NCBI RefSeq assembly: GCF_000208865.1
Contig: NC_018386.1
Coordinates: 744,001 to 808,000, forward strand
Direction: 5' to 3'
Origin: Neospora caninum Liverpool
Lineage: Eukaryota; Apicomplexa; Conoidasida; Eucoccidiorida; Sarcocystidae
Length of the DNA: 64,000 nt
Positions 49,347 through 61,126 of this stretch are shown here, piece by piece. The notes under the pieces were generated by a model that saw only the letters and a program-made list of their open reading frames with translations, did not search any database and had not been told where the DNA came from. Made by a program: the position numbers and the translations under genes. Within the stretch, counting starts at the first letter, position 1, and every line of letters begins with the position of its first letter.

Positions 49347-52273
49347 ATGGCAAACCACACAGAAGAACAGGAACTCGAACTCGAGGCGCTAGAGGCTCTC
49401 TTTACTCGAGAAGAAGAATTCGAGAAGCTTTCTTCTACTTCTTTCCGCCTCTCTCTCCTGCCTTGTGAAGAACACGAAGGCACTGGCCATGTCGCCGTCA
49501 CGCTGTTCGTTGAATACGTACCAACTTACCCCGATGCCCCTCCCAACTGGGAAATCCAAGCAAGTAAGGAACACCTTTTTCTTCGATTCCCGGTCGATCT
49601 CCACGCGTATTTCGCCACATGTCGACCGTGGACGAGGAACCGCCGCACGCGTGCCTGCCGTTCTGGACATGCTGAATGACGCGTCTCCAGAAATATTCGA
49701 TCAATGTACCAGGCAGCTGATACACGACGTGCGCCCTCGTCGCAAAGCGGCGGGCAACGGCAGACCCACAACGAAGCATGTGCAGCGTCTAACGCGACTG
49801 AGTTGAGGCCTCGAATGTTGTCCAAGGCACGGGGATGCTAGCGGCCCTGACATCCATCAACTTTTTCTTTTTCCACCGTATTTTGAGCGCAGCTCTAGCA
49901 TTCGCACGCAGTTGATCTGTATGCATTGTTCATTTCGTGCACACTGTTTTAGTATAGGCAGTTCAAAACTGCGGTAAGCGTGTTTTGTGTCTGCCCACAT
50001 TTGACAGGCAAAGGCCTAGACTCAGAGGCCTTGGAAGAAGTAAAGAAGGAGATCTCGAAAGTGATGGAGAGAGAGGTTGGGGCGCCGATGATGTACACTG
50101 TCGCGGAATTTGTACAAGTAAGATGTCTCGAGGCTGACCGTCTCTGGTCAGGTCCTCGCGTCGCTGCGTTTGCTTTCTCCTGGCAGGACAGCTCAAGCGA
50201 ACGGTGTCTCTGCTGAGGCTGCGTGTCCCGTCGGAAAACACTTCCCCTTCGTGTCGTCGTACCCTCTCGGCTTTTCCTGCTGTGGACGACGCAACGCCAC
50301 TCAGAGCGGGCGTCTCTTCCTGTCAGTTTCTCTGCCCAGTGGCTCTTCCCCGACGCACGCTCACTTCGTTTCCCTTTCTCCGGCCATACTTTATAACTGA
50401 CGCTTTGCGCGCCGAGAAGCGGACTCCCGAGACACTGAAGGAGGCTCGAGGAATGGCATGCGGCGTTTAGCTTTGCAGAAACACCATCGATTCTTGCTAT
50501 GTGTCGCTGAGTACAAGGACGCTTAGTTAACTTGGGGGGGGGCGGATTTGAGTACACTGCAGGACATGGAATCGACTTGTGCGACTGGCGCTTCCAAGTA
50601 GTTTCCGGGGAGAACTCCAGCATGCACGCACCGGTCTTCTGACGCAACCGTTTTTGATTTCGCTGGCTGCAAGCGCCTTTCTTTTTCCCCCAGGACTGGC
50701 TTCGAGCACGAAACAAACCACAACAGTCAATGTACGACCAAATGATGAGTCGAGAGAATGCGGCTGTAGAGCAAGATGCGAACGAGGAGGAGGAAGACGA
50801 AGACGAGGAACCGCAATATGCGGGTCTGGGAGAGAAGCAGCTCTGTGCAGCAACGGTAAGTCTTTCCTTCCCCCGTTTTCTGAACTGAAATAGTCGGTGA
50901 GCCGTCAGTACACGCAGATGTGTTCAGTATGTCCATGCTTGGTGTTCAACGTGCGTCGCCGTTCACACGCACCTACATATGCCTCTGTACATGTTTGTTT
51001 GTGTCTCGACCTGTGCGCGAGCTTGCCGCTTCTTACAAGCCGGTGGGCATCTGTGGAAACCCCGTACCTGTGGGGCGTCGAAGCGTTTTCTTATAGAGTT
51101 ATAGTTGCCTGGAGATCGTTTGATATATGCATATTCATTTATTTATACGTATTGATGTAGGAACATTAGTGCCAGCCGATTTCCCTATGCCTATGACCCG
51201 CGCTCTGTGGCCGCTTTTTTTCAGGAAAGATGCACGAAGGAAGAATTTGACCGATGGGCAGAACGGTTTCGACAGGAGATGATTGACGCAGGAATATGGA
51301 AAGGGTCTGCGATTTCTGGAAGCCGCAAAGGCGCCTTGACAGGAAAGCAATTGTTTGAAAGAGATGCCTCTCTGGCCACAGCGGATACCAGCTGCGCCGA
51401 AGCTGAAGCGGATGAAGATGCTGCCGACGAGAACCAGAAAGATAACAGTTGCCCAGAAGACACCGGTATGTTACGAAGCACGCCTACGTATATGCATGCA
51501 AACATATTTATGCGCCATGGTGATGTACCTCTTCGCACAGCAGCTACTGCCTGTGCACAAACGCATGATTCTGGTGAACAAACTGCGCTGTTCTTGCGTG
51601 GAGGTTTGCTACGTTCCGAACAGTTGTCGCTAAAAGGTAGGTTGGAGACTTAGACTAGCGTCGGGGCACATTGCTTCATCGTTAGACCACGCTAGTCTTT
51701 AGATGTTATTAAATTTATGGGCGACTTTTATTTGAAAACGAAAATATTTTTCATTAATCGTCATTTGTATTATCATTGTTCAGAGCTAAAAATTATTATC
51801 GATACTGCACAGCTACGAATAGCCAAATAATAGCGTTTTCACTAGCAGATACACATGCATCTGTATTTCTTGATTGCCTTTTTACCAGAGTTTTAACTCT
51901 GAATTTCTCTAGATTGAACTAAGCAGGGACAATGTGAAAATGACCTCGAGCCCAGTTGATCGGGCCTTGAGGCGTGAGATGGGGCCCAGTCAGCCGTCCA
52001 GCTGATGGGGGTTATTCGTGCAAGATTGAGAGGGTACGACGAAAGAAGGGAGGGAAACTTGCTTCTCAGGTTCTAAACAACTGGAAGAAAAAGTACGAAG
52101 AAACGCGTGTGCAGTCGATAGGACTGGCAAGCGTCGCGTGGCGGGCTCCGCGTGCCCGACAACTTCCCTGTGTGTGACCCTCTCCTGTGTTGGTGTGAAC
52201 AGAGAAGAGAATGTTCTGGAAGGATGAGAGCCTTTTTGAAGGCGCAGACGATGAAGAACTTCCATCCGATTGA
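49347..52273 (+). CDS. RWD domain protein, RWDD1/Gir2 (DRG family regulatory protein) type, 5 exons, 266 aa
   Basis: Family members (human RWDD1/DFRP2, yeast Gir2) bind and stabilise the DRG GTPases and associate with ribosomes and the Gcn1 pathway in the cytosol. Exons: 49347-49563, 50008-50117, 50694-50855, 51225-51465, 52203-52273; phases close at 267 codons. The N-terminal RWD domain (about 1-110) shows EEQELELEALEALF and the signature YVPTYPDAPPNWEI. A helical region follows with an acidic run (EEEEDEDEE). The DRG-binding segment has KGALTGKQLFERD (human NKLSGKQLFETD), an acidic stretch, and the final exon KDESLFEGADDEELPSD (human VDESLFQEMDDLELED). Length matches the family (human 243 aa). 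No signal peptide or membrane segment. The fifth exon was placed by its match to the family C-terminus and by phase. Confidence 0.92.
51700..51860. other. AT-rich patch in the RWD gene's last intron
   Basis: About 160 bases are markedly AT-rich compared with all surrounding sequence (ATTAAATTTATG, AAAATATTTTTCATTAATC, AAAATTATTATCG). It lies between exons ending at 51465 and starting at 52203. I see no open frame or RNA fold signature. Organellar origin is possible but unproven. Confidence 0.5.
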
Positions 52274-53530
52274 GCGAGAGTAACCCCACGCAAAAGGATA
52301 TTCCCTCCTCTATGTACATACATGTGCCACTAGGCGAATAGATGTGTGTCTAACTGCGTAAGTGTGTAGGCACATCTACGGAGGGCCATGGATCCAAGTT
52401 GTGAGACATTTCTCTTTCTGAGCATGTTGCTTTCAACATTCTCCTGATCTGTGCTCCACAGCCGGGGTCAGATCTTCTCCGTTGCCTTGCGTGCGTTGAT
52501 CTGGAAGGTGTTGTGCTCCAAGGAGATAAGTGCCGTTTACATTACTCAGAAAATGCAGTCTTTCTGGCGACTATTTGACTGCCAAACTGAGACAGTAATT
52601 GTTGCGCCAGGTCCCTAGTGGCCTGTAGGTTTGCGTTTTCTTGTCGGATGTTCTGCCGGTTATCCTATACCTTTCTTCGGTTTACTGGTATTCCAAGTGG
52701 AATAAAGATCTTTGCACGACTCGTTTTTTCAAAGCACAATGCATTATGCAACCGATCCGGGGCGAGGACATGCGCCGGTAGACTCGCACACGAGACAACG
52801 TGCGCCCACGGTGCACACAATGTTCCTGTGTGTCTAAAATATTGCAAATAGAATATCTGATGTCACCTCTCTTACATGCCCGCTTATTCAAAAGTCACTA
52901 TTCTAGATCAGTTTTCACCACCTTGCATTTCCACAACCTGCAGAACTACGACAAGCATGAATATTACGTTGCAGCCACTCAGGGAAGAAACGTTCCTTTT
53001 CCGACTCTCATGGCAACTTTAACAAACAATCAAATGCCTGTATGGTTCGTTCGTTTCCGTAATGACAACAAAAGTTTTCTTGGACTGCATTTGTCTGGTC
53101 CGGCGCAGTTGGGACCGATTTACACGCACTAAGTGTGCAGCCGAAAAGACGGAAGCGATTCAAAGCTTCGGTTTCCCGACCGATAAAACTACAAAAACTA
53201 GAAGTTACATCCAAATACATCACTCGTCTGAACACGTGATACAGGACACCAAACGTACCGATAAAAACACAGGGACGGAACCTGGCAGCAAGCAAGGCAA
53301 AGGGTCCTCTAGAATCTCGATCATTCAAACACCGCAAAACAAGAAAATGATCTCCAGGCCAGTGCGGGTCCACACACCTGACGTAGATAATTGTGTGCAG
53401 TCACGTGCCTGCCATATATAAACCAAATTTGATACTGTGATGGCTCCCCATGGAAGGATCATTATGTTAGAGAGAAACGTACTAGTACATTTGACCCGCC
53501 ACTTTCAACAGAGGAAGAACCTTTTGGCTT
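52274..53530. other. Convergent intergenic region between the RWD gene and the oocyst-wall-like gene
   Basis: Both flanking genes end here, so it should hold their 3' UTRs. Only short domain-free frames are present. Confidence 0.5.
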
Positions 53531-56500
53531 CTAACCAGGCGTTGTTCGTCGGAAATCTTTTCCATTAGGAATGAACATGTCAACCTGCCTTATGTCCACC
53601 CTCAGGCGATAGTCAACCCAGTCGTAGACAATCTTATGGATTTTCTTCATTATGGCGCCATGACATTCAATTTTGTCGCAGTGAGCTTCGAACACTCCGA
53701 CAAGATGAACGCAGGCGCCTCCAGGGGGTATCTTCGCCTCCAGCTGCATTATGAGGTCGGGCGTAGCCTGGGCTCCTTCAGAAACTTTTCTTGGCTCTTG
53801 CATTCTTCTTTTACGTCGCAGTTCCCAGTTGCTGTCTCTACCTGGCAGACCGATTGCCTCCCCGTCCCTGCTCAGACTTTCACTGGTACCGTGCTGTCTT
53901 TCCGCAGACACATTAGTAGGCGTGTTTGCAACAGAAATGCTCCCTGGCAATTGCGTTTGCTTAAACATGGTTTCTGTGCCGAGAAAATCCAAACTGCCAG
54001 AAGATCCTTCACTGGTTATTTTAGATGTAACCGGCTGGTCGGTGGCTGATTGTGTTCCCTGAGAGTGGAGCCAGGCTCTGTCTGCACGAGACTGCGGACT
54101 TTCGTTTTTGTGGAAACCAGAGTTGTCATCCGGTTCAGAATCCACCTCCGTGTCAGTTTCTGTGTCGTCTACAATCCAGATATCCTCATCCAGATCCTCC
54201 TCCGCCTCGTCAGCTTGAGTTTTGCCCTTCTCTTCGTTGTCCATTGGTTGTTCCGTGTGATTCACTTCGTTTCTTCCGTCGACCTTCCCAGATTCGCGTT
54301 GTCGCGTTTCTCCCTCATCTCTCTCACCCACTTCTGCTTCATCCTGCATCTCCTGGAGCGTGTTTCGCAAAAGAACGTCTACGAAGGAGTCAGGGAATAC
54401 TGACCGAAGTTCATCGGCCACTTTGTGAACTTTCGCCTTCTTCACTTTCCGAGAATTCATATCCTGTCTTGCTTTTAGTGACCGCGGTGATGAAGGCAGC
54501 TGACCAGCTTCCGCTGCTTCCGCAATCTTGTCGACCGTACCGAAGGCGTCCAAGCTGCTGCCGAAAGGTAGATTTGGGATATCGATCCCAGCAGGTAAGA
54601 ATCCTTCTGGACACCATACCTTGGTATTTGAAACGCAAAAAACACAGCGTACGCACACAAATGGTCTAGCTACGTCTGAGGCGTTTGGATCGCAATATAC
54701 GCACTCAACTCATTACTGTGTGACTCAAGTATCAGAAGTCCAGAAGATTGACGATAGGCTGTGTGATGGAGAACCCTCTGTACAATCATGAAGCAACAGA
54801 GTTGATTCAGCTATACAAGGGGATACGCGGACAGGTAGGTCAGGCAACAGATACGTAGGCGTTCCTTTTGATGGATGGAAAAAATGATAAAAAGATGGAA
54901 AGGCGGTAGTGTACCTAAAACAGATACAGGTAGTTAGACAGATATCAAATTCGATGGTTAAAAATCTTGATGCTTAAACATGGATGGATCGTGCCGATGC
55001 CGAAGTGAAGACACCGTTGCAGCTCACCTTGCCACGGTAATATTCAACTGCTCCGCACTTCGCAAACTCTTGGCTTAGAATTGCGTACGGGTTCGTTTGC
55101 TCGCCGCCAAGCACAAATCCCTCAGGGCAAGACAAAGAGGGTCCGACTTGCTTTCTTGCCTCACATGTGCCGAACTTAGATACAGAGTACCCAGGTGGAC
55201 AATGGTCGCCAGCCGCAACCTGAAGGAAGAAATGCATTACCTTGGTCCGCACTTTCATCTTTCTGTACAAGGGACTTCCAAGCGAAGTGAAGAAGAAAAT
55301 GTGCGGTTGTTTGCGTCGAATCATAGTAAAGCCCCCGTAAGGCTGGAATATGAGACGCTGCTTATGATAGCGTCCGCTCCGTATCCTTGCTCATGGACGT
55401 CCACGACTGGCATGACTCCCATCGCACCACACAGTAAATAGTAAAATAGCGAACGTGGTACGCAATAAGAAAATGGAGTGGGAACGCTATAAATGTATTG
55501 ATTTTCCCCTGCGGAATGTGAAGTGGATCTCGGTGAGCGTGGAAATACCGGTATATCAGAGTACCACTGTTATTACAATCGATCGACCGCTCACAGTGCA
55601 TGCATTGCTTAATACACATAAACACGAATATGATAGTGAAAACCATATATAACAAAATGAGTACAAAGCACCACGTAAACAGCGACTTGTATACTTGTGG
55701 ACGCTTGCTGGACTACTTCATCTGCGAAGATCTGTTGAACATTGCGATTCTGACACTTACGGCGAATGGGATAGAATCCATTTGTGTGCAAGTGAAAGCC
55801 CGACCAATGGGCTCGTGACTTTTGTCAGTGTTTCCATTTTTAACATCCTTTGGGGTGAAGGCCGGGATCTCCGAGAAATGAGGCTCGTATCCTCTGGGAC
55901 AGATTAACGAGACGCCGGTTTCTCTCTGAAGTTGTTCGTAAAAAGTCGTACCATAAAGTTACCATGGGCTTCGTGAATGCTCTCTCAAACGAACCTCGGA
56001 CCAATAAGCACAACCATCAGAACTCGGTTCTTCTTTAGCACGACAGACAATGCATATTACTGACGCATGATTCGGGACTTCGTGTAACCTATAATCGATG
56101 TCCAGCAGTCCCTAGATATGAATGCCCCTCATTTGTTTTCTCTCGCTGTTAATACGAGTGATAACAGTAATCCATATATTAGGCGTAGAATATAACCGAT
56201 GTGGAATAACCTTAATGTAGTAGGATATTGAAATCCAACATTTTTAGCTGTCTTAAGCAGTCCAGTAAATTGGTGGTGTACAGCAGTCATAAAGAACTTG
56301 GTTGTCTCTAATTTCTCAAGGGATTCAGTTCTCGAAAATATGGAGTCTAGCAAGGCCCTGAGGAGCTCTTGCTCATGCTGGGACCCGTCCCTAAACGAGG
56401 TTGCTGATGCAACGAGATTTGCATAAAATAATGCTAAAGCTGCTCCCTAGCGACAGAACGAGCTCCCCAAAGTGTGGCACATCGTTTTGTCCCACATATA

Positions 56501-58135
56501 TTCGTTCGACCCTACTTTCCTCTTGAGTAACGTAGATCATTTGCTGTAAACGACGTCTACATCTACCCGTATTTTGGAAGAAATGCACAAGACGATGGTA
56601 AAGCACACAAAAGTAAAGCTTCGGAATTTTAGGTCGTGTATGCTATAGCGCACGCAACAGAAGGCTGATATGACTTACAGTCACTGCGCAGATTCCTGGA
56701 GAAACGACGGCCATTCGAGAACGTAGGCCATGTCTCTTAAAAGACCGATCACCTGGGCATGTCGTCCAGGCGGGCACGGATACGATGGTCAGACAGTGAG
56801 GACCGTAAGCCAGCCACCCTGCCGGACATCTCACTTCTATAGGCATCATAGAAGCATCAATTGCTACGCAAGCACATGCTGAAACATGGGTGATGACGAG
56901 TTAATGCATGTATGTTGAGGTGGGGCAATGAAGAGTCAGGCGTCTCTATCGTCTTTGAAAGCACGAGTAATACCTCTTTGTTTCTTCCTTTTGCTGTAGA
57001 TAGAACGAGGCCTGCTGTCGAAACTGCCTGCGCTTTGTCACCGGAGCTACTATACACACAGGCGCGACATCAGTAAAGTATCTCACCAGCTAATAGCATG
57101 CCCGCCCTTCAGTGTATGCGAAGAGAAACACCATATTCCTTTCTTACCATGGGGATACATATTTTCGGGTAAGACAGGCTCAGGCTGGAATCCAGTGCCA
57201 TTAACTGGTATAAGAGGCTGCGGCATCTCGAGTTTGGATTCGTAGAAGGCATTCCGGGCGATTCCAAAAGCTTCACTGTCTGTCATGTCTTCTGGGTTGG
57301 GTATCCAGTTTCTGTAACGGCCTGTCTGGAAACCCGTGACACCGGATTCTGATGAACTCCCTGGGACCTGCGACCCCCCTTGTTCCATGGGTGAGAATAA
57401 GTCCTGCGCGCCAGTCTGTGTCTTGCCTTTTCCATCAACGCCAGTGTTTTCAAAGATATCCAGAAATTCTCCATTCTTGTGTTGAATCCTAGCTTCAACA
57501 TGTACCTCGTAGTCATCTGGAAGCTCGTCGCCACTCTCAGGTTTTGCGGTTTCGACTCCTCCTCCTCCTCTAGTGGTGGTGAGGTGAATAGCTGCTGCCA
57601 GTCCCGCACCTTTCCGGGAGGGAACCATTATCTTCGTAGTGCCGAGATTTCTTCTGTTCTTTCTTGTTGTGCCATATCCTGGTCCGCGTTGCATGCTGGA
57701 AACCTCGTGGAATACCGCGTACCTGTTCAGCTGTTCGCGGAGGGCTCTCAGCGATGAAAGTTCCGTAGACCCGGTGGAAGAAAACATAGAAGAGATCGAA
57801 GCTATTGTCGACGCGGAACCTTGATCCATTTTCTCATTGAACAAGACCGGGAGGGACTCGGTAGAGGAGATGCTTTTGCCATAAGTTCCATTCATGGGCC
57901 AAGAGACCACGCCAGCTGTGGTGTATGCGCCATATAACAGCAAAGGGAGGTGTGTATAGTGGTGTAGTGATGAGAAAGACACAGATGAACACAAGAAAAC
58001 GCCCAAAGTGACTGGCAAAAACCTCTCAGGGTGGATTCTGCATCTGATGTTCTGAGAAGCGACGCCATGCCAACTGGCAGCTGCTTCTTTCTTTGACAAA
58101 AGACCCGGGAATGCAAAGCGATCTAGATATGCCAT
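53531..58135 (-). CDS. Secreted oocyst-wall-protein-like cysteine-motif protein, 4 exons, 822 aa
   Basis: Exons (minus): 58135-57148, 56878-56679, 55219-55028, 54619-53531; phases 1,0,0 close at 823 codons. The N-terminus has hydrophobic stretches (about 40-57 and 63-76) that could act as a late signal peptide or anchor, followed by a Ser/Thr/Gly-rich region to about 329. Residues about 330-470 carry regularly spaced cysteine motifs: RCPAGWLAYGPHC, TTCPGD, HCPPGYSVSKFGTC, LSCPEGFVLGG, KCGAVEYYRGK and VWCPEGFLPAG. This CP-x-G-aromatic spacing is characteristic of coccidian oocyst wall proteins (COWP/OWP). The C-terminal 350 residues lack this pattern: a basic KVKKAKVHK segment, a strongly acidic patch (EEDLDEDIWIVDD), and a short cysteine-containing tail. 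A wall role is inferred from motif spacing only; typical OWPs carry many more repeats, so it may be a divergent or non-wall relative. Start is the first ATG of the open frame. Confidence 0.78.
56225..56266 (-). repeat. Mitochondrial LSU-rRNA-like fragment (putative NUMT), copy 2
   Basis: Paired with 16131-16175. Read on minus, GACAGCTAAAAATGTTGGAT resembles the bacterial 23S GTPase-centre segment GACAGCCAGGATGTTGGCTT. Flanking AT-rich sequence to about 56350 may belong to the same insertion. It is intronic in the oocyst-wall-like gene. Confidence 0.45.
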
Positions 58136-58811
58136 TGTGGCAGTCTGCTGAACTACGAGGGATTCGCAACATTACTATGATAAACGGCATAAGAAAGGGC
58201 TTTACTACCCCAAAGGCGCTGAAGCGTTGGGGACAGCCGACACCATGTTGGTAATCAACGACTTGACAGAGAGTGAATATAAAAGGGGGAAGGAAAGGAG
58301 ACGAGACTTGCCACCATCGTTGGTGTTCGTCGGAGGATTCATGCCGTAGGAACCGGTCAGTCACCTACAGAGCTCGAGTGCAATCGCCTGTTCGAGCCTC
58401 GGTCACCTTTGCTCGTGCGGTATCTTTTACCATTAATGAACACGATGGCTCAAACCTGCCATGCCATTTTTTCTGCAATCTCTTCTCCATCGCATATTTC
58501 GTGATAGTTGACCTTGATCAATCGCCACCAGGAACTGTTTCGGGATTCCCCCAAAATGCAGTTGCCCCTGTTTTTCAGTCGGCGGTCTCTGACCGTCGCC
58601 ACTTTTTGCGGTAAGTCCAAGGCGACTGTGTACACATTCTCGATCTCGCCTAATAAAACTCAGCATGATATTTTCTAGCATATTCGCCCTTCAAAAGAAC
58701 AGCTGCAGGGGCTCACTGTGGGACATTCAGGGGTCAGAACTTTGATTCGCTTGCCGGGGAAATTTAACACGTTCTGTTCTAAGTTCCCTGAGTCCAGAAA
58801 TATCGGCAGCC
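58136..58811. promoter_or_regulatory. Divergent upstream region of the oocyst-wall-like gene
   Basis: This 0.7 kb separates the minus-strand start at 58135 from the possible plus-strand frame at 58812. A candidate short exon with good borders (about 58579-58612, after TTTTTCAG and before GTAAGTCC) could belong to the plus-strand gene but does not chain in frame with it. I infer promoter sequence; no element is mapped. Confidence 0.3.
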
Positions 58812-59357
58812 ATGCTATTGTCCGCTCTCCTTGTCTCCTCCAAACTTCCTGCTTTGGTTTGCGAGTTCGGGATCGGCAGTCGGTCCTTTTTCACTCAGTT
58901 CAACCTTCGTTTCTACTTTATTCCCGCAGGTCTGCTTTGGTCAGGCGTATCCCCGGATCCGGTTGAGGGCGGGCCTCATGGAAGCGGCGTTCTGTCTAAA
59001 CTTCGGCCTCCTTCATTTTCCCTGATCGCATCACCGCTTTCTGAGGGCAGTCACAAAAACACAACATATCCCAGTGGAATCAAGACGGTGTCAAGGGACG
59101 AGTTCCTTCGCTTGTTCGTTGAAACATTCCAGCGAGAGTTTAAGGCTGAAGAAGGAGGTCTCCCAGGGCTGTTTATGGAGGTGGCATTCGAGCCAGCTCT
59201 GAACCGGTCAGCTTCAGTCAACTCTTTGAAAAAGCAGATGCGAGCTTTCGCAGATCTGATGGGCGTGGATGGCCTCAGTTCCGAGGACGAGCGCCTGAAA
59301 ACAATACTAGAAGTCTTTTCGTCGTACCCCGTGACACAGCAAGGACAATCTGCTTGA
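58812..59357 (+). CDS. Possible small gene, hypothetical protein (181 aa)
   Basis: Single open frame from ATG with a short hydrophobic N-terminus (MLLSALLVSSKLPALVC), possibly a signal peptide. The C-terminal 100 residues look like a folded helical protein (SRDEFLRLFVETFQREFKAE, SLKKQMRAFADLMGVDG). A strong acceptor (TTTATTCCCGCAG) at 58917-58929 means the true gene may be spliced and the N-terminal part spurious. No domain is recognised. Confidence 0.35.
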   Translation: MLLSALLVSSKLPALVCEFGIGSRSFFTQFNLRFYFIPAGLLWSGVSPDPVEGGPHGSGVLSKLRPPSFSLIASPLSEGSHKNTTYPSGIKTVSRDEFLRLFVETFQREFKAEEGGLPGLFMEVAFEPALNRSASVNSLKKQMRAFADLMGVDGLSSEDERLKTILEVFSSYPVTQQGQSA

Positions 59358-61126
59358 TGGCGGGCAAAGACCAACATGGCATTGACTTTGTGAAACGTTT
59401 TTGCTTGTTACGGATACCAATGCATAACTGAGTTTATGGTTACTATTTTCTGTTCGCCATGTGGCGCGCAGAAGTTGTTTTCGCAGACAACACTGGCAAA
59501 AACGATTACCACCTAGCCTAAACGTCTCATAGAAACAGAAGAAATGAAAGCCTGATTACTACAATTTGTCCGAGTTTCAGCACAAGTAGTCAGCCAACCG
59601 GACAAGTCAAAGCAAGTTCTCAATCCAGTCAGAGTGATCGTAAGAGCCGGGTCAACACCCGCTCTTCGACTATGGCAAGGAAGTTTAGAGTATGAGTTGA
59701 CTAGCAGTAACTCATCACCACACGCCCGATGTATTGCAAGACACCCTTTGAGGCCCTCTCACGCACATGGGGAGACTCTCTCTGCTGAGCTGATAATGCA
59801 GTGTTTGCTGTATTCTTCGAGCAGGCGGCTGAGGCATGCTCTTGCTGACTTGCATTTTCCAAACGTTGGACCTGCGTCGAATCGCGTGACCTTAATCCAA
59901 ACACATTTCAATATTTAATAAGGTGCGCTTGTACTGAGCTGCCAAGCGCATGCCCGTGCTAGATCTAACTGTCGCTTCATCTCCTGAATTTTATTTCCAC
60001 AGACACATTCCTCTTGCAAAGACATACACGGCATCTCCGTGTAGCGCTAGGCAGATCGTTCTGCACACACGTCAACTTGGACAATTTATATCCGCAAGTG
60101 ACTGCTCACGTATACAGGGTATAGTTTGTTCGGTGCTTTACGTATACGTATGCACACATTTGTGTGCAAAAACGCGCACGACAAGCGAATCTTTTGGTGG
60201 CGCGCGTAGATGTTTTGGCCATGGGCGACTGGGAGACACACCCCGTTCCGTCACAGGCGTATCAAGTTTGCTGTTTCTTCTGCGTTACCCAGATCGTCTC
60301 GCCTTTTAAATCTTACCACTCCGCTCGCCAAACGTAACATTGTTGGCGGGGTTGGCGGTCTTGCTGTTACAGTGGGATTTGTCTGCTGGTATGTGGGGTC
60401 TCCCCTCTCATCCGGGAAAGAATCGGTTTCCTCCTCTCTACCATTGGCTTGGGTTTTGTGGTCGCCGAAGCAGACTTTCGCTCTCTATACACTGTTCATT
60501 CTCACGGACATCCGGCTACAGTTGAATTAAGGAAATACGCACTGCTTATGACTTTTCCCTTTCAATTCGAACCACACTTCAACAGATTTTGAAATAATGC
60601 ATAGCGACTAACAAGCGGTAGTGCTCATTGCACCGCCTCGCGTGAATGATTTTCTAGGTTGCCTGGCTGCGCATGCGTTGCGATTCTCTCGCTGCCGGCT
60701 GTCTCTCAAGTTCCGTCGCGTACATCTATTTTCGCCACTATAAAAACATCTTCGAAGTTCCAAGCGTCACTAAAACTATTTTCCCCGTCCATCTCCTTTT
60801 TTCCTGCCCTACTTGCGTCTCAGCGGCACACCAGGCAGCCGTCTCGCTGCTACACGTGTTCGGACATTTGATCCGTGCCGTTCGTTCATTCGCTTTTGTT
60901 GTCTCCCTGTTTTTTATCCATTCTGCTACGTTCTTCGACTTGAGGTGCGTGGACGCTTTCTTTCCTCGCTCGTCTTGCGCCTATTTTGCCGATTTTTTGC
61001 GGTCCACTTCTGCGCAAAGGTCACTATCGCGCGCGGCGGGACCTGGTCCGTGTCTGCGTGTTCTCGCGCTTGTTTTCTGTTGTGTTTTTACTGTATTTTT
61101 CCCTGGGTTCACGTCTCAGACTAACC
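59358..61126. other. Intergenic region upstream of UBC9
   Basis: It should contain the UBC9 promoter and 5' UTR; the last 450 bases are CT-rich on plus, as seen before other starts here. It also holds the weak small-ORF candidate at 60210-60530. Nothing else is supportable. Confidence 0.45.
60210..60530 (+). CDS. Weak candidate: small basic single-membrane-segment protein (106 aa)
   Basis: Begins at ATG with a basic N-terminus (FRHRRIKFAVSSALPRSSR) resembling a mitochondrial presequence. One hydrophobic segment, KRNIVGGVGGLAVTVGFVCW, resembles the membrane segment of the cytochrome oxidase assembly factor COA3 (RNIVTGLGIGALVLAIYGY). The rest does not match COA3, and a GTATGT inside the segment could be a splice donor. 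Likely either a partial exon or chance. Confidence 0.18.
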   Translation: MFWPWATGRHTPFRHRRIKFAVSSALPRSSRLLNLTTPLAKRNIVGGVGGLAVTVGFVCWYVGSPLSSGKESVSSSLPLAWVLWSPKQTFALYTLFILTDIRLQLN

